From JBCCMA01 sp039026595 (GTDB lineage Bacteria; Pseudomonadota; Gammaproteobacteria; Steroidobacterales; JBCCMA01), in the NCBI GenBank assembly GCA_039026595.1, contig JBCCMA010000033.1, positions 1-24,174 of the forward strand: a stretch of DNA of 24,174 bases, in the 5' to 3' direction. The translations under genes and the position numbers were made by a program. The notes under the pieces are model-generated. The model saw only the letters and a list, made by a program, of their open reading frames with translations, was not told where the DNA came from and did not search any database. Below, piece after piece: positions 7,590 to 14,250 of this stretch (position 1 is the stretch's first letter; each line of letters opens with the position of its first letter).

Positions 7590-8387
7590 CTAGCGAGCGG
7601 TCTCGCAGGTTGCGAACGCGGATGGGCCGGGTGCGGTGAAGAATCGCTGGCGGAATATGCCGAGATCAACGATCGCGACGACCCCGTCACCGTTAAAATC
7701 CGCGTCCGGATCGTTTCCGAAAAAACGCAACCGGAATTGGCCCAGGTCGACCGCGTTCGAAATGCAGTCGTTGTTCAGATCCGTGTCGCAGCTGGCCCCG
7801 AAGCCGTCGCCGTCCGGATCACGCTGCTGGGGGTTCACTACCAGCACGCAGTTATCCTTAGCGTCCGCGATGCCGTCACCGTCGGAGTCGGCCGGGGGCG
7901 GTGCGCCCCGTACGTAGGCAAACGTGCCGCCGCTGCCCGTACCGATCCCCCATACGGAAAAACGGATATCGATGTAAGTGTCTTCCGAAATCAAGTGGAC
8001 GACACCGGGGCGGTTGATGATGTTGGTCGCCAGGTTGCCGTTCCCCCCGAGCGAATCCGCCCAGTTGGTGTAGGTGAGATCGGCGAAGTTCGCCGCACTG
8101 ACCGTTTCCGGGTTGCCGTTGATACCCGCAAACGCCCAGCGGGTGTCGGCGGGACTGCCCGGTGGGATATAGCGGTTCTCAACGGCGATGTTATAGAGGC
8201 CGCGGATGTTATCGCGGGTCAGCCAGACCCCGTCCGTGATGCGATCCTGGTTCGCGGCATCCGTAGCATCAGCAAAGGCGGGTTTCGAAAACGACACGTC
8301 GTCGCCCGACCAGACTTCGGTCGCATGGGCCTGAAAGGGAATCATGGCCAAAGCGGCACATGCTGCAATAGTGGATCGAAGTGCCAT
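7590..8387 (-). CDS. Secreted protein with thrombospondin type 3 repeats and a dockerin-like EF-hand pair
   Basis: A 265-residue exported protein of unknown function. The ATG at 8387 is supported by GGAG 9 bases upstream; a Sec signal covers residues 1-22 (cleavage AHA/TE). Residues 23-165 are an unrecognised beta-rich region. Residues about 167-201 carry two calcium-binding thrombospondin type 3 repeats (DSDGDGIADAKDNC and DPDGDGFGASCD). They are followed by two dockerin/EF-hand-like loops, DLNNDCISNAVDLGQFRLRFF and DFNGDGVVAIVDLGIFRQRFF, and the terminal FFTAPGPSAFATCET. This whole C-terminal block recurs in the protein at 13050. It lies 70 bases after the PEP-CTERM gene on the same strand, so the two are probably one operon. 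There is no sorting tail, so it is likely released or held by partner proteins. Confidence 0.85.
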   Translation of the reverse strand: MALRSTIAACAALAMIPFQAHATEVWSGDDVSFSKPAFADATDAANQDRITDGVWLTRDNIRGLYNIAVENRYIPPGSPADTRWAFAGINGNPETVSAANFADLTYTNWADSLGGNGNLATNIINRPGVVHLISEDTYIDIRFSVWGIGTGSGGTFAYVRGAPPPADSDGDGIADAKDNCVLVVNPQQRDPDGDGFGASCDTDLNNDCISNAVDLGQFRLRFFGNDPDADFNGDGVVAIVDLGIFRQRFFTAPGPSAFATCETAR

Positions 8388-8413
8388 CTGCGAATACTCC
8401 AAAATGGTGAACC

Positions 8414-8444
8414 TCGCGGGCGCCGCATCACGCGACGCCCGCGA
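8414..8444 (-). other. Intercistronic hairpin between the PEP-CTERM and dockerin-like genes
   Basis: TCGCGGGCG (8414-8422) and CGCCCGCGA (8436-8444) form a 9-bp stem with a 13-base loop in the short gap between two co-directional genes. No T run follows on the minus strand, so it looks more like an mRNA-stabilising or attenuating hairpin than a full terminator. Confidence 0.5.
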
Positions 8445-8457
8445 CACGAACGACAGC

Positions 8458-9255
8458 TTAACCGCGGCGACGACGCAGCGCGCCGAAGGCCGCCAATGCC
8501 GACGGGAACAGCAGCAGCGCCGGCGGCACCGGCACCACGGCCGACACGATGCCCGTGATGTTGGCTTCCAACGTGCTTCCGAACTGGAAGTCATTGATCA
8601 GGTAGCCGATCTCGTTGCCGCTGATGCGGAACACGCCCTCGAATTCGATGAGGTCAAACGATTGAACGCTAAAGACAGTGGTGATTTCGAGGTCGATCGA
8701 CGTCAGCACACCATCGGTGAACGTGAGTGTGTCGTTGGCATCCAGATCGCCGAACGAAATGCCGCCCGCCGCGTTGAAAAACCAAGTACCGATGGCCAGA
8801 TCCGAGATATCGCTGATCACCGACGGTGCGGTGCCCGGCGATGGGTTCGTGCGTTCCGGATCGGGCGTGTACAGCTCGCTCAGATCGATGCTTGAGATCT
8901 GCACAGTTTCGACGCCCACGCCGGTGATCTGCGTTTCGTCGTACGTCACGCTGCCGACCTGGAAGTTCTGCTCACGCGGAAACAGGTCAACGCCGCCAAA
9001 CATCTGCGGGTTCGGCTGACCGAAATCGTTCAGGTTGTATAGCCCGTCGTTGTCGCCCGTAAGCGCGCCGACCGATCCGAGGCTGCCGTCGCCCTGCGAA
9101 ATCTGGGCATAGGCGCCACTGAATGCGGATTCCGAAATAAAGCTGTCGGCATCCATGATCGAGGCCAGACTGATGGTGGTGGCCGCCTGGGCACCGCCCG
9201 TTGCGGATAAGGCCAGCGCGCACAGTGGCAGCGCAAGCCGGTTTTTAATGGTCAT
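8458..9255 (-). CDS. PEP-CTERM sorting-domain protein
   Basis: A 265-residue exported protein. The signal peptide spans residues 1-24 (LPLCALALSATGGAQA, cleavage before ATT). The C terminus, about residues 241-265, is a PEP-CTERM-type tripartite tail: the VPVPPA motif, a hydrophobic helix (LLLFPSALAAFGAL) and a final RRRRG cluster. This is the proteobacterial VP(x)PA variant processed by exosortase, usually in exopolysaccharide-producing bacteria. The start is supported by AGGAG 8 bases upstream. The body is an unrecognised beta-rich domain rich in Asp, Ser, Gly and Thr. It contains LTFTDGVLTSIDL (encoded by 8689-8727), found unchanged in the secreted protein at 13050. No exosortase gene is in the window. 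Confidence 0.88.
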   Translation of the reverse strand: MTIKNRLALPLCALALSATGGAQAATTISLASIMDADSFISESAFSGAYAQISQGDGSLGSVGALTGDNDGLYNLNDFGQPNPQMFGGVDLFPREQNFQVGSVTYDETQITGVGVETVQISSIDLSELYTPDPERTNPSPGTAPSVISDISDLAIGTWFFNAAGGISFGDLDANDTLTFTDGVLTSIDLEITTVFSVQSFDLIEFEGVFRISGNEIGYLINDFQFGSTLEANITGIVSAVVPVPPALLLFPSALAAFGALRRRRG

Positions 9256-9268
9256 TTTTTACTCTCCT

Positions 9269-9283
9269 GATGTTTTCAACATC
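9269..9283. promoter_or_regulatory. Perfect inverted repeat in the 5' leader of the PEP-CTERM gene
   Basis: GATGTT-TTC-AACATC is a perfect 6-3-6 inverted repeat placed immediately before the AGGAG ribosome site (9264-9268). It could be an operator or a small leader hairpin. No known regulator site is recognised. Confidence 0.35.
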
Positions 9284-9369
9284 CGGCTTTCTGTGAACCG
9301 GGATTGTGTGGCCTGTTCGCCAGACCGGGCGCAGGGACGACGACGGATCGCCGCACCCATGTTCTTTTT

Positions 9370-10812
9370 CTAGCAGCGCACTCCGCTCTGTAAGGACTGG
9401 GCGCGGCGGCGCCAGGCCAGCGCTAGGAGGCCCAGTGCACCCCATGATACGCCGCCGATTCCCCCCACGCTCGACCGTGAGACTTCCGGCGGCTCGGGCT
9501 CAGGCACCGGCTCCGGTGTCGGGTCCGGATCGCCGATTGGATCCGGGTCCGGCGTTGGGTCCGGGTCGGGTGTCGGATCTGGATCGGGCATTGGATCCGG
9601 ATCGGGTGTCGGATCAGGATCGGGCGTCGGATCGGGGTCCGGTGTCGGGTCCGGGTCCGGCATCGGATCAGGGTCCGGCATGGGATCAGGGTCCGGTGTC
9701 GGATCTGGATCTGGCATCGGATCAGGATCAGGATCAGGATCAGGATCAGGATCAGGATCAGGATCAGGATCAGGATCGGGATCAGGATCGGGATCGGGCG
9801 GCGGACCTGTCGTTAAACACGTGTCCGTTGTCTGGGTGGCGTTATCGCGAATCAGCACGCGGTTGGTCAGCGTCGTGCTGGACACAAACGCTGTCGACGC
9901 ACCGTTGGTCGACAGCGTGAAATCAATACGCTCACAACCCTCATCGAGACCGTCATTCAGTATCGGCAGGCGAATCTCGTACGCGCCACCGGCAAACGGT
10001 TCGGCGCGCGCATCCAGCAGCACGTTGAAGCCATCCTGATTCGGCCTTGGCATGAACATCCCGGCCTCCGGTAAGGACGCGCTCGCCGTATCGAATTCAA
10101 GCAAACCGTTTTCATCGTCTGTCACCACATCGACGGACAGCCCCTCAGCCGGCACCGGTTGGAACGGCAACACCTCGAGGATGACGTCGTCGCTATCACT
10201 CTCGATAACCGAAGACGGTCGCGCGAACAGCATCACCTGATCTGGCAGATCGGTGGGATCGTCGTAAAAAAAGACCTCGACGGCACCGTAATCCGGATCG
10301 ATCTCGCAGCCCTGACAGTTCTCAAGGGCGAAGGTGACCTCAGGCGGACCGACGCAACCTTCGCCCGTAATCACGTCGCAATCCGGATTCGAGTTGCCCC
10401 CGCCCCCGTTCCCGTCCGCCTCCAATTCGTCCGTGAAGCCGTTTATTGTCAGCGTCGACACCTGCTGCTGCAGTGTGAATCGGATCGTCGTGAAGTCGCC
10501 CGCAAACTGAGCATCCTGCGGAAATGCCATGCCGTCGATAACGATGCTGAAGAGATCGTACTGATTAATCGCCTGACGCACGCTCGACCGCATATCGACC
10601 ATCACGCTTTCTCCGTCGGCCAACGGCTCGCTCAACGTAAACGTGAAGGTGTGCCGGGTCGCCAGGCCGTCCGGCAAAGACATTCGCTCCAGCATGATGC
10701 GCGGTTCAATCTCGACCTGAACCGTCGGCACCGCCCAGGAGCCATGCCCAACACAAAGCAGTGCGCTGACATACAGAAGCTTGCGAAGAGTGAGTGCTAC
10801 AGACTGATTCAT
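9370..10812 (-). CDS. Surface protein with Asp-Pro stalk and GlyGly-CTERM-like anchor
   Basis: A 480-residue exported protein. The ATG at 10812 (MNQSVALTLRK) gives a signal peptide of about 29 residues (LLYVSALLCVGHGSWA). Residues about 30-340 form an unrecognised beta-rich region with several Cys residues, including CQGCEIDPDYG and CDVITGEGC, which could be disulfides. Then comes a stalk of more than 90 residues made of Asp-Pro repeats, first pure DP, then a DPDPxP pattern (x = Thr or Met). The C terminus (VGGIGGVSWGALGLLALAW then RRR) is a GlyGly-CTERM-type tail, normally cut by rhombosortase and linked to type II secretion; MYXO-CTERM-like sorting is an alternative. It starts 7 bases after the TonB-receptor stop, so it is very probably in the same Fur-controlled operon and may act with the receptor at the outer surface. 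Confidence 0.82.
   Translation of the reverse strand: MNQSVALTLRKLLYVSALLCVGHGSWAVPTVQVEIEPRIMLERMSLPDGLATRHTFTFTLSEPLADGESVMVDMRSSVRQAINQYDLFSIVIDGMAFPQDAQFAGDFTTIRFTLQQQVSTLTINGFTDELEADGNGGGGNSNPDCDVITGEGCVGPPEVTFALENCQGCEIDPDYGAVEVFFYDDPTDLPDQVMLFARPSSVIESDSDDVILEVLPFQPVPAEGLSVDVVTDDENGLLEFDTASASLPEAGMFMPRPNQDGFNVLLDARAEPFAGGAYEIRLPILNDGLDEGCERIDFTLSTNGASTAFVSSTTLTNRVLIRDNATQTTDTCLTTGPPPDPDPDPDPDPDPDPDPDPDPDPDPDPMPDPDPTPDPDPMPDPDPMPDPDPTPDPDPTPDPDPTPDPDPMPDPDPTPDPDPTPDPDPIGDPDPTPEPVPEPEPPEVSRSSVGGIGGVSWGALGLLALAWRRRAQSLQSGVRC
9719..9796. repeat. Hexanucleotide microsatellite (GGATCA) inside the DP-stalk coding region
   Basis: Nine perfect GGATCA units (9719-9772) are followed by four GGATCA/GGATCG units up to 9796. 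On the coding strand each unit encodes Asp-Pro. The unit is a multiple of three, so slippage would lengthen or shorten the stalk without breaking the frame. A degenerate 18-base version (DPDPxP) continues towards 9490. Confidence 0.95.
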
Positions 10813-10819
10813 GTGCAAT

Positions 10820-12979
10820 CTACCAATTGACCGAGAAGGTCAGGCCCGTCGTGCGCTGGCGCCATAGATTTGCCGCTCCGAACTGATCGATGTTCAGCAG
10901 GAAGCGATTGTCCAGGACGTTGTCGATCTGGAGGGCGATGCGTCCGCGGTACGCGTCGCGCGTGAAGCGGTAGCCGCCCCGAAGGTTGGCCACCAGAAAT
11001 CCGGGGACAGCGGTATTCTGAACGTTAGGCAACTGGCTTTCGTAACCGTCCGTATATTCGGCGTCGCCGGACAAAAACCAGCCTGTTCGGCCGCCGTAGA
11101 CAAACGACGCCGCCGCGCTGAACGGAGCCGCCTCGCGGAAGGCATCGCCCGCCGCGTTGCCCACCGTGGAGATTGTGGATACGGCGGTCACCACCCTGGT
11201 TTCGACAAATCCGATCGACCCTTTGAGCACGAGTTTACGGCTCAGCGCCAGATCAAACTCGATCTCCAGCCCGGCAAGGTCCGAATCCCCGAGATTCGCG
11301 GTCAGTTCATCGCCTGCGTTGGGACTGATCGGGAACGACACCTGCTGGTCTTCCCAATTGGTAAAAAACAGATTGGCGTTCAAGCGCAGCCGCTCGTCCA
11401 GCCACTGCGAGCGGAGGGTGGCCTCGTAGGTCCATGTTTGTTCCGGACCAAACTCGAACGGTCCCTCAGAATTCACATCACTGCCGCCGGCACGGAAGCC
11501 TTTCTTGAACAAAAGACCGAAGCTGACGTTATCGGTCGCATCGATCAGCAAACCGAGCGAGGGCAGGAATTCGGTGTAGTCGGCGTCCGGTCGTTCCGTC
11601 ACAAGCGGATTGTCCACGGGGCCGTTGAACAAGCGCCCCTCGAAATCAGCGCGGTCCCATCGGCCTCCGAATTGGACCGACACGTTCTCAGCTATTGACC
11701 AGTCGATCTGCCCGAAGAGCGCATAATTTTGCTCAGTAATATCCGCACCGAAGCGAGTGGGCACTGAAGTGAGGGCCACCGTATTGTTCAGCAGACTCTC
11801 TTCAAAGTAGTACAGGCCAAGAACGGCCGTAGTACGCGAATCCACTGGCGCGTAATTGAGTCGCAGCTCTTGAGTGAAATTATCGAAATCCACCGAACCG
11901 CCAAGCCGCTGGACGGTTTGGCCCTGTTCAATCCTGAAAAAGGATCGGTTGGTCTCATCATCTGCTGTGGTCGTTATCGACGACAGTCGCAGAGCACGGT
12001 TTAGGTCATACGTGACCTCCAGTGCCTGATTGGTCACGGTGGTTTCGCGAAACTCGAACGCGTTGGTGTTCACACGATCAAAAAGACTGAAGTTGCCCTG
12101 GTTGGTGTTTGCGGCTGCATCGCCGGGCTGATCGACGGCGTGCGATACCGTGTAATTGATCGCGAGCGGTACCTCGTATAAGGGCTCGAGGCGCAGCTTC
12201 AGCCGCGTATTCCGATACTCGCCCTCAGCCGGATCCCGGTCGAGATCCAGCGCAATGAAGTCGATGTTCGTGTTGTCTTCAAACTGCTGGTGCGCCAACC
12301 GAAACGCCAGCTTGTCGCGGATGATCGGTCCGGAAATCGTCGCGGCCGCTTCCGCAAACTCCCGATCGTCCCCGCTGAGTCGAGCGGCCCCTTCCCAGTA
12401 AAACGTCGGGTCATTGGATTTGATTGAAATGGCACCGGCGAGCGCGTTGCGACCGGTTACCGTCGACTGCGAACCCCGCAGCACTTCGACCTGCTGGACG
12501 TCCCACAACCCGCGGGCACCGCGTCGGGTGCCAAACGGCGTCTGAACCACGCCGTCAATGTACAGCGATGCAAGCGGCGTCCCGCCCGCATTAATTCCGA
12601 TGCCCTCTGAGTTGATCCCACGGATCACAAACCCGTTGTTGTTGCCCGCCCCGTCGCGCACGTTGGCGAGTAGTCGGAAGGCCTCCTGGAAATCGAGCAC
12701 GCCCGTCTCGTTTATTTCCTCGGCGCCCACGACACCAATACTCGACAGCGATTCCTGAAGATTCAGCGGCTTTTTCTCACCGAACACCGTAATGGTCTCG
12801 AGTTTGAGGGGCGCCTCCTCGCCATCGGACGGTTTATCACAGCTAGCCGGGTCCGCGCCGGGCTGGTCGCAGTCGGCGTCGTCGCGGGAATTTTGCTGGA
12901 CGAGTGCCCCGAATGCGGCCAAAGTGACGGCGAACGCGATGCCATAACGCCACACTTTGCTAACGATAATCATTCTCAT
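10820..12979 (-). CDS. TonB-dependent outer-membrane receptor
   Basis: A TonB-dependent receptor of 719 residues if started at the ATG at 12979. A hydrophobic export signal (YGIAFAVTLAAFGAL) is followed by an acidic linker with two Cys (DCDQPGADPASCDKP), a TonB-box-like stretch LETITVFGEKK, and the plug domain (LNLQESLSSIGVVGAEEI, FVIRGINSEGIG, VEVLRGSQSTVTGRNALAGA). A 22-strand-type beta-barrel then ends in the outer-membrane signature FSVNW. Starts at 12973 (ATG) and 12955 (GTG) are also possible; none has a good ribosome site. The Fur box at the start indicates repression by iron, so a ferric siderophore or similar iron complex is the likely substrate, though the sequence does not identify it. 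It is followed 7 bases later by the DP-stalk protein gene. Confidence 0.93.
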   Translation of the reverse strand: MRMIIVSKVWRYGIAFAVTLAAFGALVQQNSRDDADCDQPGADPASCDKPSDGEEAPLKLETITVFGEKKPLNLQESLSSIGVVGAEEINETGVLDFQEAFRLLANVRDGAGNNNGFVIRGINSEGIGINAGGTPLASLYIDGVVQTPFGTRRGARGLWDVQQVEVLRGSQSTVTGRNALAGAISIKSNDPTFYWEGAARLSGDDREFAEAAATISGPIIRDKLAFRLAHQQFEDNTNIDFIALDLDRDPAEGEYRNTRLKLRLEPLYEVPLAINYTVSHAVDQPGDAAANTNQGNFSLFDRVNTNAFEFRETTVTNQALEVTYDLNRALRLSSITTTADDETNRSFFRIEQGQTVQRLGGSVDFDNFTQELRLNYAPVDSRTTAVLGLYYFEESLLNNTVALTSVPTRFGADITEQNYALFGQIDWSIAENVSVQFGGRWDRADFEGRLFNGPVDNPLVTERPDADYTEFLPSLGLLIDATDNVSFGLLFKKGFRAGGSDVNSEGPFEFGPEQTWTYEATLRSQWLDERLRLNANLFFTNWEDQQVSFPISPNAGDELTANLGDSDLAGLEIEFDLALSRKLVLKGSIGFVETRVVTAVSTISTVGNAAGDAFREAAPFSAAASFVYGGRTGWFLSGDAEYTDGYESQLPNVQNTAVPGFLVANLRGGYRFTRDAYRGRIALQIDNVLDNRFLLNIDQFGAANLWRQRTTGLTFSVNW
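12959..12978. promoter_or_regulatory. Fur box at the TonB-receptor start and upstream of the divergent secreted-protein gene
   Basis: GCTAACGATAATCATTCTC at 12959-12977 matches 16 of 19 positions of the E. coli Fur consensus (GATAATGATAATCATTATC). Read as a 7-1-7 palindrome, CGATAAT-C-ATTCTCA (12964-12978) has one mismatch to the common half-site in each arm at most. It lies about 75-90 bases upstream of the gene at 13050 and overlaps the first codons of the receptor if translation begins at 12979. Confidence 0.85.
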
Positions 12980-13049
12980 TAAGATCGCGAGTCTATCATC
13001 CGAGCGATAGCAAAAAAATAGTCTGAAAACGTCACGAGGGAACATTCAC

Positions 13050-14123
13050 ATGACACACGACATCGCTTATCCAAAACACGCCGCGCGCACTCAGCTCGCG
13101 ATTGCCGCAGCTGCGGTTCTGCTGGGTTTCTCGGCCCACGCGGCGGACATCTCGCTCTCCGGTTCTGACGGCACCGGCTATGCGGCCGCTGCGGGGGTCA
13201 ATAACGAGGGGGTCGAGCCCAATACCGATCTGCCGGGAAGCAAGGTCATCGACTATCCGTATTATTTTGACGGCAATCTCTGGATCGTGGTGGCCGCGGA
13301 GCCGCTCAGCGCAGCGGAAACCTACCCGCAGTCCGACGCGTTCAATCTACTATCCAACGGCGTAACAGACGACGACTTCAGCGATTTCGATCTGGGCACG
13401 CTCAGCTTCGACGACAGCGTCGTGTCACCCACCGGCGAGACCATTATTCCCGCAGCCGACGTGACCATCACAATTAATGCGCCCGAGCTTGATCCCATTA
13501 CGTCGCCGCGCAATGTGAACAACGAGTTTGCGTGGAACTACCAATTCACGATCACGAACCCGACCGGGGCTGGCCTGACGTTTACCGACGGCGTCCTGAC
13601 CAGCATCGACCTGACGGCAGACGTGTTCGGTCAGGCCTTCGGCTTCGGGACGTTTCCCATCCAGCCCGGCTTCTCCCAGGACGGCGCTCTGATTTTTGAA
13701 GGCAACAGCGTGCGCTTCGATTTTGATGTCATCGAGACGCAGAATGCAGGACCGCTCGGTATCCTCCAGGACGCACGCTTTATCGTCACGCGCGGCGGCA
13801 CACTCGACGCCGTAACCCTGCGCGTCGACACCGACGGCGATGGCGTCGATGACAGCGTCGACAACTGCACGCTGGTCAGTAACAACAGCCAGCTTGATAC
13901 CGACAGCGATGGGTACGGCAACGCATGCGACGGTGACTTCAACAACGATTGCACGACCAGCGTTGTCGACCTGGGCGTCTTCCGGTCTCTCTTTTTCGGC
14001 GCGAACAATCAGGCGGATCTGAACGGCGACGGCACAACCAACTTCACTGACCTCGGTATCTTCCGATCGCTCTTTTTTACCGCCCCAGGACCCGGCGCGG
14101 ATGGGATCTGCGAAACAAACTAG
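13050..14123 (+). CDS. Secreted protein with thrombospondin type 3 repeats and a dockerin-like EF-hand pair
   Basis: A 357-residue exported protein of unknown function, divergent from the TonB receptor. GAGGG lies about 9 bases before the ATG. The signal peptide ends near residue 31 (AAAAVLLGFSAHA). The middle is Asp/Gly/Thr-rich and beta-rich, and contains LTFTDGVLTSIDL (encoded by 13575-13613), identical to a segment of the PEP-CTERM protein at 8458. From about residue 260 come thrombospondin type 3 repeats (DTDGDGVDDSVDNC, DTDSDGYGNACD). Two dockerin-like loops follow (DFNNDCTTSVVDLGVFRSLFF and DLNGDGTTNFTDLGIFRSLFF), then FFTAPGPGADGICET, matching the C terminus of the protein at 7590. 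It appears to combine modules of two nearby genes. The Fur box upstream may control it. A strong terminator follows. Confidence 0.87.
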   Translation: MTHDIAYPKHAARTQLAIAAAAVLLGFSAHAADISLSGSDGTGYAAAAGVNNEGVEPNTDLPGSKVIDYPYYFDGNLWIVVAAEPLSAAETYPQSDAFNLLSNGVTDDDFSDFDLGTLSFDDSVVSPTGETIIPAADVTITINAPELDPITSPRNVNNEFAWNYQFTITNPTGAGLTFTDGVLTSIDLTADVFGQAFGFGTFPIQPGFSQDGALIFEGNSVRFDFDVIETQNAGPLGILQDARFIVTRGGTLDAVTLRVDTDGDGVDDSVDNCTLVSNNSQLDTDSDGYGNACDGDFNNDCTTSVVDLGVFRSLFFGANNQADLNGDGTTNFTDLGIFRSLFFTAPGPGADGICETN

Positions 14124-14145
14124 TTTCTGGGTTTGCTGAGTACAC

Positions 14146-14178
14146 ACCCGCGACCGGCCACCGGTCGCGGGTTTTTTT
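14146..14178 (+). terminator. Rho-independent terminator after the secreted-protein gene
   Basis: ACCCGCGACCGG, loop CCA and CCGGTCGCGGGT form a perfect 12-bp stem followed by seven T residues (14172-14178). It is textbook form and separates this gene from fumC. Confidence 0.95.
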
Positions 14179-14189
14179 GATCCGGCGTA

Positions 14190-14218
14190 TTGACCCCCTC
14201 TCGCCCCTCACGTACACA
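14190..14218 (+). promoter_or_regulatory. Candidate sigma-70 promoter of fumC
   Basis: TTGACC (14190-14195) and TACACA (14213-14218) are separated by 17 bases. The -35 element is good (5 of 6) and the -10 element weak (3 of 6). It is the best candidate in the 72 bases between the terminator and the fumC start. No Fur box is visible here. Confidence 0.4.
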
Positions 14219-14250
14219 GGGGCGCGCATCGTTCGACAGCGGAGATCACC

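Noticed and set aside
7737..8558. A 273-codon plus-strand frame
   Set aside because: It is antisense to the dockerin-like gene and its end runs into the PEP-CTERM gene; the composition is typical of a shadow frame.
9490..9796. Possible CRISPR array
   Set aside because: The repeats are contiguous 6- and 18-base coding units with no unique spacers and no cas genes nearby.
9306..9920. A plus-strand frame with Asp-Gln repeats
   Set aside because: It is the antisense reading of the DP-stalk repeat; the minus-strand frame has a signal peptide and sorting tail.
9680..10039. A plus-strand frame with Gly-Ser repeats
   Set aside because: It is another reading of the same GGATCA repeat, with no start support or export signal.
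12980..13045. A longer N terminus for the TonB receptor starting at 13045
   Set aside because: It would add 22 non-signal residues, has no ribosome site and would run through the divergent promoter region and the Fur box.
13425..14147. A 240-codon minus-strand frame
   Set aside because: It is antisense to the thrombospondin-3/dockerin-like gene and has no recognisable protein features.
14179..14250. A Fur box upstream of fumC
   Set aside because: The region was read for GATAAT/ATTATC or TGAGAAT-type arms and none was found.
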